29,596 nt of DNA from a virus, in the IMG/VR virus record IMGVR_UViG_3300030104_004638, positions 1 to 29,596 of that record; one strand, 5' to 3'. A program made the translations under genes and the position numbers. Of the stretch, positions 23,402-29,567 are shown one piece after another. The notes beneath the pieces are model-generated. The model was not told the DNA's origin and did not search any database. It worked only from the letters and a program-made list of their open reading frames with translations. Position 1 is the stretch's first letter. Each line of letters begins with the position of its first letter.

Positions 23402-24593
23402 CTTGATTATTATTATCATTATTAGTTTTACCTACACCCCCTAAATTTAAAGGTACATAGTAATCATTAGCTCCCTCATCTTCTACCTTATTCATATCTT
23501 CCATAGATCGTATATCATTAGGAGATAAAGCTCCTACATTAAATAGTTTAGTATAGTAATCAGCTCTACTATTTACATCTCCTCTCAAAAGTTCATTAGT
23601 TCTAAACTTACAAAAATGAGTAGATTGTTCTTTAGTACTTAATAGCTTTCTATTTAACTCTTGCTCCCAGTTTATTAAATAAGGAGTTAAAGAGTATTTA
23701 GCAAATTCTAGAGATTGCTGTTCTATATTAGAATAAGTACTCCTAGATAAATCTCCAATAAGATGAGGAGGTACTCTAAATATCCTAGCTATTTCAGCTA
23801 CTGAGAAATTTCTACTATCTATAAAAGCCGCATCTGCTAAAGGCATAGCTATAGGCTTAAATTTAGTTCCATTTTCTAAAACAGCTGTACTATGAGAATT
23901 AGCTAATCCTGAGTATCTATTTGCCCATGATTGCCTAAGCCTATTAGCCGCATCATCAGTAAGTACTCCAGGATGTTCTAATACTCCTGATAAATTAGCT
24001 CCTTTAAAAAAATTAGAGCCATATTGCTGAGTAGCCAATCCAAAGCCTACAGCTTCTTTATTAGCTTGTATAGGAGATTTGCCTACTAAACCATCAAAAG
24101 ATAAACCTACTATATGTAGTATCTCCATAGAGCTAAAAGTACCTAAATCTTTTACCTTATAATATGTTTCTCCATCATCTCCTACAGCTACCTCTACTTT
24201 ATCAGGCTGGAGTATTTCTAAAGATATAGGCCTACTACCTCCATTCCTAATAATTAAACAGTAAGCATTACCCCAAAGAAGTAGGCTATTCATTAAAGTA
24301 TTTCTCCATGTAAAGGAGGTATATTTAGAGTTAGGAGATGTAGATAACAGCTGATTAAGAGGAATTTTCTCATCTATATACTTAGATCCATCTTTATCCT
24401 TCCGATACACATTTAAGGGCAAACTACTTATAGTTTCTGATAACAATCTCACAGCTGCCCATACAGCTGGTAATCCTATAGAATTATCTTCACTAACTCT
24501 GACTCCACTAGAGCTAGAGCCTACAGCTCCTATAGTAAAGTTATTAGCATTTCTTTTTTCTTTTGACTTATAAAAAAAATCTAGTAATCCCAA
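23394..24593 (-). CDS. phage portal protein (HK97 family), TTG start
   Basis: A 399-aa portal protein. ISLPAVWAAVRLLSETISSL-like N-terminal helix (seen as GLPAVWAAVRLLSETISSLP), PLNQLLSTSPNSKYTSFTWR, NAYCLIIRNG, PLADAAFIDSRNFSVAEIAR (the F-V-e-I-a-r-i-F-r-v-P region) and PPHLIGDLSRSTYSN are all family hallmarks. The frame has no ATG before residue about 96: an in-frame TAA lies just upstream and the only sensible starts are TTG at 24593 (or the ATT before it). It forms the dodecameric DNA gate. It begins a new transcription unit after the cassette terminator. Confidence 0.9.
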   Translation of the reverse strand: MGLLDFFYKSKEKRNANNFTIGAVGSSSSGVRVSEDNSIGLPAVWAAVRLLSETISSLPLNVYRKDKDGSKYIDEKIPLNQLLSTSPNSKYTSFTWRNTLMNSLLLWGNAYCLIIRNGGSRPISLEILQPDKVEVAVGDDGETYYKVKDLGTFSSMEILHIVGLSFDGLVGKSPIQANKEAVGFGLATQQYGSNFFKGANLSGVLEHPGVLTDDAANRLRQSWANRYSGLANSHSTAVLENGTKFKPIAMPLADAAFIDSRNFSVAEIARIFRVPPHLIGDLSRSTYSNIEQQSLEFAKYSLTPYLINWEQELNRKLLSTKEQSTHFCKFRTNELLRGDVNSRADYYTKLFNVGALSPNDIRSMEDMNKVEDEGANDYYVPLNLGGVGKTNNDNNNQDG

Positions 24594-24607
24594 AATAGAT
24601 TATTTAT

Positions 24608-24641
24608 TAGGTATGTATTTACATTAATACCTACAAATATA
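24608..24641 (-). promoter_or_regulatory. possible head-operon promoter -7 box with inverted repeat
   Basis: TATATTTG (24641 to 24634, minus strand) is an exact Bacteroidota -7 box, placed directly after the cassette terminator and about 40 nt upstream of the portal start. There is no good -33 TTG at the usual distance. Immediately downstream, TAGGTAT and ATACCTA (24608-24614 and 24627-24633) form a 7-bp inverted repeat with a 12-nt centre that could be an operator or leader hairpin. Confidence 0.5.
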
Positions 24642-24646
24642 ACAAA

Positions 24647-24674
24647 AAAAAAGGAGGTATATATACCCCCTTTT
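24647..24674 (-). terminator. intrinsic terminator at the end of the accessory cassette
   Basis: On the minus strand AAAAGGGGGTAT pairs with ATACCTCCTTTT around ATAT and runs into T9. The one imperfect pair is a G-U wobble only in the minus-strand RNA (A-C on the other strand), so it acts on minus-strand transcripts, right after the last cassette gene. Confidence 0.82.
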
Positions 24675-24677
24675 ACA

Positions 24678-24962
24678 TTAAAAATTTATTTCTAGTTGTA
24701 CCTTAGATGGATTCCATTCATAGTAAAGTAAAGTATAAAAAGTACCCCTATTAAATTTATCTCTAAATTGCTCTTTATGTAGTAAGGGAGTATTTCTAGT
24801 AATACTCATTTTTTTATCTTTAAAATTAACTTGAATAGGTATAAAACCATAATGGCTATATAGCTTTTTTTGAGGTATAGCTATAAGAGTTTTACTTTTT
24901 AAATTAGGATTAACTCTATATCCTTTGATTAATTTTTTGATACTGTAGTAGTTCATTTTCAT
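24678..24962 (-). CDS. last cassette gene, unknown function
   Basis: A 94-aa basic protein. It starts MKMNYYSIKKLIKGYRVNP (a second ATG lies two codons in) and contains TLIAIPQKKLYSHYGFIPI and a FYTLLYYEWNP segment near the end, suggesting a compact mixed fold with strands. No family recognised. It overlaps the zinc-ribbon gene by up to 47 bp and is followed at once by a terminator, so it closes the cassette. Confidence 0.6.
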   Translation of the reverse strand: MKMNYYSIKKLIKGYRVNPNLKSKTLIAIPQKKLYSHYGFIPIQVNFKDKKMSITRNTPLLHKEQFRDKFNRGTFYTLLYYEWNPSKVQLEINF

Positions 24963-25146
24963 TTTGTTTTTGTTTTAGTTTCTGTTTTTTTATTTTCTGT
25001 TGATTGTATTTTTGGATATTTGCTAGATAACTATCTGCCTTATTACTCTGTAGAATAAAATTACCTTTACACACAAAACATCCATCTACTTTTATAAGAG
25101 CCATTCTTTGACATCTCATACAAAATCTAAATTTTTGATACTCCAT
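24916..25146 (-). CDS. zinc-ribbon protein with a basic helix, cassette gene
   Basis: A 76-aa protein. CMRC (about residues 9-12) and CFVC (about 23-26) are two knuckles spaced like a small zinc ribbon. The rest is a Gln/Lys/Asn-rich amphipathic helix (IQKYNQQKIKKQKLKQKQNE), which could bind nucleic acid or form a coiled coil. A zinc ribbon plus helix suggests a small regulatory or adaptor protein acting on DNA, RNA or a host polymerase; that is inference. It starts at the TAATG stop overlap of the preceding gene. Confidence 0.62.
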   Translation of the reverse strand: MEYQKFRFCMRCQRMALIKVDGCFVCKGNFILQSNKADSYLANIQKYNQQKIKKQKLKQKQNENELLQYQKINQRI

Positions 25147-25385
25147 TATATAGTTCTATTAAATTCATTAATAGCATATAAAATACCTTTTTTAGAAATA
25201 GGTATATCATATTCCTCTAATTCAGCTCCATTATCACATCCATACTCATCATCTAACTTACCTTTTTCTAATTTGCTTTTAAAACTGATAGCATCTTTTT
25301 TATTTGCAAATCCTTTATTTATATACTGTTCACTACTACATCCATCAGCTGAATAGTCAAACCATTTTATTATATATACTTTCAT
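25146..25385 (-). CDS. cassette gene, small unknown protein
   Basis: A 79-aa protein starting MKVYIIKWFDYSADGCSSEQ, with a strand-rich N-terminus, a Lys-rich helix (ANKKDAISFKSKLEKGKLDD) and an acidic patch (EYGCDNGAELEEYDIP). The layout (a beta strand, FxNKkDAisFkskL helix, strand) resembles small alpha/beta proteins whose function is unknown. It is coupled to the next gene by a TAATG overlap. Confidence 0.6.
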   Translation of the reverse strand: MKVYIIKWFDYSADGCSSEQYINKGFANKKDAISFKSKLEKGKLDDEYGCDNGAELEEYDIPISKKGILYAINEFNRTI

Positions 25386-25396
25386 CTTATTTCTGT

Positions 25397-25651
25397 TTAG
25401 TGTATATTCTCATAGATATTTAAAACCTCCTCTAAATCAAACTCATCCAAATCTCTATATTTTTTAAATTTTTTCATCATCTCTAAATTTTGTTCTAAAT
25501 ATGTACCTCCTCCATTACCATCATTTCTGATATATCCTATAATCTCTTTAGTACCTTTTAAAGTTATTTCTGAATCATATCCTACTAATCCTCTATTAGT
25601 TTTATAATATCTAATTGATTTAACTTGTATTGAATTTATTAAATTTTCCAT
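25397..25651 (-). CDS. cassette gene, small unknown protein
   Basis: A protein of 84 aa from the ATG at 25651 (MENLINSIQVKSIRYYKTNR); a GTG seven codons upstream at 25672 is less likely. It contains alternating strands (GLVGYDSEITLKGTKEIIGY, then IRNDGNGGGTYLEQ) and an acidic C-terminal helix (DLDEFDLEEVLNIYENI). No family recognised. It follows the terminator after the 44-aa gene, so it is probably expressed at a lower level than that gene. Confidence 0.58.
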   Translation of the reverse strand: MENLINSIQVKSIRYYKTNRGLVGYDSEITLKGTKEIIGYIRNDGNGGGTYLEQNLEMMKKFKKYRDLDEFDLEEVLNIYENIH

Positions 25652-25702
25652 AATTTTTGATGCTCTTAACACCTCTTATTAGTTATTGATTATTTCTGTT
25701 TT

Positions 25703-25731
25703 AAAAAAAAGGAGGAGATTATCTCCCCTCC
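25703..25731 (-). terminator. terminator inside the cassette, overlapping the end of the 44-aa gene
   Basis: On the minus strand GGGGAGAT pairs with ATCTCCTC (one G-U wobble) followed by a T8 tract. The TAA stop of the 44-aa gene lies within the hairpin. It should separate a short, abundant first transcript from the four genes downstream. Confidence 0.78.
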
Positions 25732-25853
25732 ATATTATTAATTTTATTTAATTGATTAACAGCTCCTTTTTCTGTTCTATATCTTTTACTAATTACATCT
25801 CCATTATTAGTTATTACTTGAAAATAGTTTCCGATTTTTGTTACTTTATTCAT
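25719..25853 (-). CDS. first cassette gene, 44-aa basic protein
   Basis: An ATG at 25853 opens a 44-codon frame (MNKVTKIGNYFQVITNNGDV, then ISKRYRTEKGAVNQLNK) ending in TAA inside a terminator hairpin. The strand-strand-helix pattern (a Y-F-q-V..nG.v.sk.y.t...A...l arrangement) looks like a mini-domain of the kind found in small host-interaction proteins. It sits about 30 nt downstream of the best promoter in the window, so it is probably the most strongly transcribed gene outside the head block. Function unknown. Confidence 0.68.
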   Translation of the reverse strand: MNKVTKIGNYFQVITNNGDVISKRYRTEKGAVNQLNKINNMEGR

Positions 25854-25881
25854 TTTGTTTTTTTTTAAATTATTGTTTCGT

Positions 25882-25895
25882 TTTGTTATAACAAA
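25882..25895. promoter_or_regulatory. operator-like palindrome overlapping the cassette promoter
   Basis: TTTGTTATAACAAA is a perfect 14-bp palindrome that overlaps the TTTG of the -7 box and the expected start point. Its arms TTGTTA/TAACAA recur, with one extra centre base, in the early-operon control region at 5153-5167, suggesting one shared regulator. Confidence 0.55.
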
Positions 25896-25921
25896 TATAC
25901 TACTTTTTTGCTTATAAACAA
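25892..25921 (-). promoter_or_regulatory. Bacteroidota-type promoter of the accessory cassette
   Basis: On the minus strand TTG (25921 to 25919), a 19-nt spacer, then TATATTTG (25899 to 25892) fits the Bacteroidota consensus TTG-N17-21-TAnnTTTG. The start point should be near 25885, about 30 nt before the 44-aa gene. Confidence 0.75.
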
Positions 25922-25925
25922 CCTT

Positions 25926-25963
25926 AGAGGTAAAAAAAGATTGATTATTTTACTCCTACCTCT
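25926..25963 (-). other. inverted repeat between terL and the cassette promoter
   Basis: AGAGGTA (25926-25932) and TACCTCT (25957-25963) form a 7-bp stem with a 24-nt loop; a second, shorter pairing is possible because GGAGTAAAA follows the left arm on the minus strand. The U7 run lies inside the 3' arm and not after it, so it is at best an imperfect terminator for terL. The rest of this 170-bp gap is A/T-rich and holds only the cassette promoter and operator-like site. Confidence 0.4.
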
Positions 25964-26023
25964 GTTAATTTTTTTAAAAGTTTTTTTAAATTTTTTGCTT
26001 TTTAGGTATTTTATAGGTAATTA

Positions 26024-27577
26024 CTATATAAATAGTAGGCCTCTACCCTCGTAAATTGATTGATTATCTCCCTCTAATCCATTAAGATATTCAGCTAAAG
26101 CACATACTAGAGCTATTACTCCATCTATTTTTTCAGTACTTTTAGCCTTATTAGGTTTGATATTACCAGCTGGATCTTCTGATATATGTACATTATTTAC
26201 CATCCATCTCAGTACTGGATTACCTCCATGATTAATCTGTTTAGATAGTATTAGTTTCTCTAGCATTTTAGTAGGAGCTGATAGAGATACAAATCCCATA
26301 CCTATAGGATTCATCTTAGCTCCATCATTAATTAAGTTTACTACTAATTGACTAGCTCCCCATCTATCAAAAGCACAAGATATGATATTATACTCCTCAG
26401 CTAAATCTTTAAATTTCTGCTCTATATAATTATAATCCTGTACATTTCCAGGAGTTTCTATTATATATCCCTCATCTACCCAGGTTTGATAATCTACTCC
26501 ATCTCCTAAGCCTTCAGCTTTTACCTTAGCCTCAGGTAAAAAGAAGTAAGGTAATACATCAAAATTACCATCTTCATCAGGGAAGATTAATACTAGAGCT
26601 GATATATCTCTAGTACTAGCTAAATCTAATCCAGCAAAACAATCTCTCTTAATTAATTTTTTAGGCTCTATAGGAGATATATTACACATCATATAATCAT
26701 TATCTGAAATCCATAAGCTCTCTGAGCCAGTCCATAAATTAAGATGTAGTCTTTTAAAGGTATTAGTAAAGCTAGGAGTTATCTCAGCTTTTTTAAATTG
26801 TTGCTTAAAGTAAGCTTCCTTAATAATTACACCCAGTCCAGGATTAGCTTTTTTCCATACCTCCTCAGATTTCCAATCATCATCAGGCTCAGCTCTAAAA
26901 AGTACAGGTAAAAAAGTATCATCATCTATTATTTTATCTCTAACTTTTGTAGCATACTCTGACATCTTATAGCATATACTATTTTTATCATATCCAGCAG
27001 TAGTAATAAATATCTGTAAAGGCTCTCTCCTAGCTCCTGTAGCTGTAGTAAGAGTATCTACTAGCTCAGAGTTTCTCTGAGTATGAAGCTCATCAAAAAT
27101 TAAAGTACTGATATTTAATCCATGAGCTGTATTAGATTCAGCTGAAATAGCTTTATAAAAAGAGCCTGTACTCTCTATAGTAATAGAGTTTCTATATATC
27201 TTACATCTAGAGTTAAGCTCTTTATTATTCAGGATCATACTCCTAGCTATTTGAAATACTATACTGGCTTGATTTCTATCAGCCGCCGCTGATATTATCT
27301 CTTGTCCTGATTCATTACTACAGAATAACTGATATAAAACTATAGCCGCACATAGATTAGATTTACCATTTTTTCTAGGTATTTCAATATATACAGATCT
27401 ATATTTTCTATATCCATCCTTATCTACCCAGCCAAAAATAGGCTTTATTATTTGTTCCTTTTGAAATTCCTCTAATATAAAGGGCTTATTTCCTAGCTCC
27501 CCTTTAGTATGGCTACAAAATTTTTCTATAAAGGCTACAGCTTTATTAGCTTTATGTTTATCATATTTATATTTCAT
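26024..27577 (-). CDS. terL: terminase large subunit
   Basis: A 517-aa protein of the HK97-like TerL family. The ATPase domain has Walker A-type IPRKNGKSN (about 69-77) and Walker B-type TLIFDELH (about 154-161), followed by the TTATGARREPLQIFITTAG coupling segment. The RNase H-like nuclease domain has CFAGLDLASTRDISALVLIF (first Asp), AFDRWGAS (second Asp) and STEKIDGVIALVCALAEYL (third Asp). It drives DNA into the capsid and cuts the ends. The start overlaps the stop of a 44-aa basic protein (ATGA). Confidence 0.95.
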   Translation of the reverse strand: MKYKYDKHKANKAVAFIEKFCSHTKGELGNKPFILEEFQKEQIIKPIFGWVDKDGYRKYRSVYIEIPRKNGKSNLCAAIVLYQLFCSNESGQEIISAAADRNQASIVFQIARSMILNNKELNSRCKIYRNSITIESTGSFYKAISAESNTAHGLNISTLIFDELHTQRNSELVDTLTTATGARREPLQIFITTAGYDKNSICYKMSEYATKVRDKIIDDDTFLPVLFRAEPDDDWKSEEVWKKANPGLGVIIKEAYFKQQFKKAEITPSFTNTFKRLHLNLWTGSESLWISDNDYMMCNISPIEPKKLIKRDCFAGLDLASTRDISALVLIFPDEDGNFDVLPYFFLPEAKVKAEGLGDGVDYQTWVDEGYIIETPGNVQDYNYIEQKFKDLAEEYNIISCAFDRWGASQLVVNLINDGAKMNPIGMGFVSLSAPTKMLEKLILSKQINHGGNPVLRWMVNNVHISEDPAGNIKPNKAKSTEKIDGVIALVCALAEYLNGLEGDNQSIYEGRGLLFI

Positions 27578-27708
27578 CCCTGTCCTCTAGATACTTTTAT
27601 ATAGTTATCAGAATTTTTATTTTTACTTTGTTTAGTTTTCGCATGAATACCTCTCCTTTTTTTTCTTTTATTTGGAGAAAATCTCCACACATTTTTTTTA
27701 GTAGCCAT
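27574..27708 (-). CDS. 44-aa basic protein between methyltransferase and terL
   Basis: ATG at 27708 opens a 44-codon frame whose TGA overlaps the terL ATG (ATGA). The product starts MATKKNVWRFSPNKRKKRRG and ends SDNYIKVSRGQG; the basic stretch and the (N)Y-x-K-x-x-R-G-Q-G ending recur in small proteins next to terL in phages of this kind, to my recollection. The high Lys/Arg content suggests nucleic-acid contact. It lies where terS and terL would otherwise touch, so it may help packaging; that is inference. Confidence 0.68.
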   Translation of the reverse strand: MATKKNVWRFSPNKRKKRRGIHAKTKQSKNKNSDNYIKVSRGQG

Positions 27709-29011
27709 TTTTTAATATCTCTTTAATTATATAATACATTACATCAGATGTCATACTATTACCAGCCTGTTTATAAAGTTGAGTATCAGATAATCCCTCC
27801 TCTTTACATCTGTAATAAAACTCATCAGGAAACCCCTGTAATCTTAAACACTCTAAAGGAGTTAATCTTCTTATTCTTTTTTGCTCTAGTATTTTAGGCT
27901 CTAATCCTCCTCCCTGCATACAATTAAGAGCTGGAGCTATACCATCTTTACTATATATTCTACCCCTTTGAGGATTATCAAAATTACCAGTATTAACTAT
28001 ATTACCTACCTGTATTATTTTACTCTCTTTTATCATAAAATCTTTTGATACAGAGCTAATACAATTACTTATATCATCTTTTCTCTCCTCTATCTTACCT
28101 TCCTCTCCTCTATAGTTCCTAGTTCTATAGGCTACTGATTTGATTTCTATAGCCTGAGCATTACCAGTATCTATACAATAAGAAGTATTGTCATCTTTAC
28201 TCAGAGGCCCAGTACCTCCTTTACCAGTTTTACTAGATCTAGGATATAAGCTATGAGTTCTTATATATTGTTGATCTCTACCTCCTCCTTTATAATATGC
28301 AGCTGTTAAAGTAGCTGATATATCTTTATCTAAACTTTTATTATTATGTCTTTTAATTCTATCTACAGCCTTATCACTCAAATAATACTTATCATCTACT
28401 TCCTCCTCTAATAAATCAGCTAATTTTTTTTCTAATTTAAAAGGTTTAGGCCATTTAAAAGTATGATTATCATCTCTAAATCCTACTATAAATACTCTCT
28501 CTCTGTTTTGAGGTAATCCAAAATCTTTAGTATTAAATACTTTATAATAAACATGATAATTTAATCCATCTTTATACATAGTAAAGCTATACTGTTTATT
28601 AACACTTTTAGCTAAACAGTCTAAAATAACTGCAAAGGTCTGCCCTTTATTATGAGATAATAATCCTTTTACATTTTCTAATATAAAATACTTAGGCCTT
28701 TGAGCTTTTAAATACTGAAGTAAATCAAAAAATAATGTACCTCTAGTATCATCAAATCCCTTCCTCTTACCAGCCATGCTAAAAGCTTGACATGGAAATC
28801 CAGCTACATATAAATCTACATAAGGAGTATTATTATGATTTCTAGTAGTAATATCATCATAGAAATTTTCAGTATTATGATTTATTAAATAGCTCTGTTT
28901 AGCATATTTATCAAAATCACAAGCAAACATACTTTTGAAATCTACTCCTAAATTTTTTAAAGCTATTTCAGGAGAGCCTATACCTGAGAAATCTGTACCT
29001 ACTTTTAACAT
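27698..29011 (-). CDS. C5-cytosine DNA methyltransferase
   Basis: A 437-aa enzyme with the motifs in canonical order: motif I GTDFSGIGSPEIAL (SAM binding), motif IV GFPCQAFSMAGKRKG with the catalytic Cys, motif VI ENVKGL, motif VIII QNRERVFIVGFR, a target-recognition region (about 210-375), motif IX RRLTPLECLRLQGFP and motif X QAGNSMTSDV. It transfers methyl groups to C5 of cytosine in a sequence context I cannot deduce. No partner restriction enzyme is nearby, so it is probably an orphan enzyme protecting phage DNA. Its place between terS and terL is unusual and suggests insertion. The first gene's stop lies three bases upstream of its start. Confidence 0.95.
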   Translation of the reverse strand: MLKVGTDFSGIGSPEIALKNLGVDFKSMFACDFDKYAKQSYLINHNTENFYDDITTRNHNNTPYVDLYVAGFPCQAFSMAGKRKGFDDTRGTLFFDLLQYLKAQRPKYFILENVKGLLSHNKGQTFAVILDCLAKSVNKQYSFTMYKDGLNYHVYYKVFNTKDFGLPQNRERVFIVGFRDDNHTFKWPKPFKLEKKLADLLEEEVDDKYYLSDKAVDRIKRHNNKSLDKDISATLTAAYYKGGGRDQQYIRTHSLYPRSSKTGKGGTGPLSKDDNTSYCIDTGNAQAIEIKSVAYRTRNYRGEEGKIEERKDDISNCISSVSKDFMIKESKIIQVGNIVNTGNFDNPQRGRIYSKDGIAPALNCMQGGGLEPKILEQKRIRRLTPLECLRLQGFPDEFYYRCKEEGLSDTQLYKQAGNSMTSDVMYYIIKEILKNGY

Positions 29012-29014
29012 AGC

Positions 29015-29494
29015 TTAGTCATTAAAAAAGTTAAATTCATTATCCTTAATTTCTAGCTTAGATGGAGCTGATATTTTTGTTCTACTACTGGGAGTTAATC
29101 CAAAATGAGCCGCTATTTTTATAGCTTGATCTAAAGCTTGTTTAGATATAGTTTGCATAGGTACTATCTGAGAATGTTTAGGCCTACCCTCATCATCACG
29201 ATATACCATTACTCTCCCTACTCTCCTCAGCTCTTGCTCAGCCTCAATATGTAAAGCCATAGAATTACTATAAGCCTCTATCAGTTTTATATCCACCTGA
29301 AATAACATACCTAAATCATTAAGCTGTTTTACTACTAAATTAAATTGTTCTTTACCTATTTCAGATAACCATTTAGGAGCTGCTGGTACTCCTGATACTT
29401 TAGCTACCTCCATAGGATTATCTAGCTCTCTAGATTTTCTTAGAGTACCTCTAGCTTTTTTTAATTCTGTAGGTATTTTTTTTCTTCCTGTCAT
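29015..29494 (-). CDS. terS: terminase small subunit (P27 family)
   Basis: A 159-aa protein. GRKKIPTELKKARGTLRKSR (the start typical of the P27 family), VPAAPKWLSEIGKEQFNLVV, and DIKLIEAYSNSMALHIEAEQ match P27-type small subunits; the C-terminal helix (SKQALDQAIKIAAHFGLTPS) is also characteristic, followed by an acidic tail. It recognises the packaging site and stimulates TerL. It is the first structural-block gene and lies 100 bp from the palindrome-rich window end, the likely packaging-site region. Confidence 0.9.
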   Translation of the reverse strand: MTGRKKIPTELKKARGTLRKSRELDNPMEVAKVSGVPAAPKWLSEIGKEQFNLVVKQLNDLGMLFQVDIKLIEAYSNSMALHIEAEQELRRVGRVMVYRDDEGRPKHSQIVPMQTISKQALDQAIKIAAHFGLTPSSRTKISAPSKLEIKDNEFNFFND

Positions 29495-29511
29495 TTTATA
29501 TTTTTTAAAAC

Positions 29512-29537
29512 CTAAACTAAAACTAGTTTAAGTTTAG
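29512..29537. repeat. 26-bp near-perfect palindrome upstream of terS
   Basis: CTAAACTAAAACT (29512-29524) and AGTTTAAGTTTAG (29525-29537) pair at 12 of 13 positions around a central AAACTAGTTT. It lies 18 bp upstream of the terS start, in non-coding DNA. It could be a TerS-binding or packaging-site element, or an operator. Confidence 0.72.
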
Positions 29538-29542
29538 TAGTA

Positions 29543-29567
29543 CCCCCCCAGTTTCACACCCCCCCCC
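29543..29567. other. C7 and C9 tracts in the putative packaging region
   Basis: Two homopolymer C runs (29543-29549 and 29559-29567) are out of character for an A/T-rich genome. They lie between the 26-bp palindrome and the terminal hairpin. On the coding strand they are G7 and G9. Confidence 0.7.
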
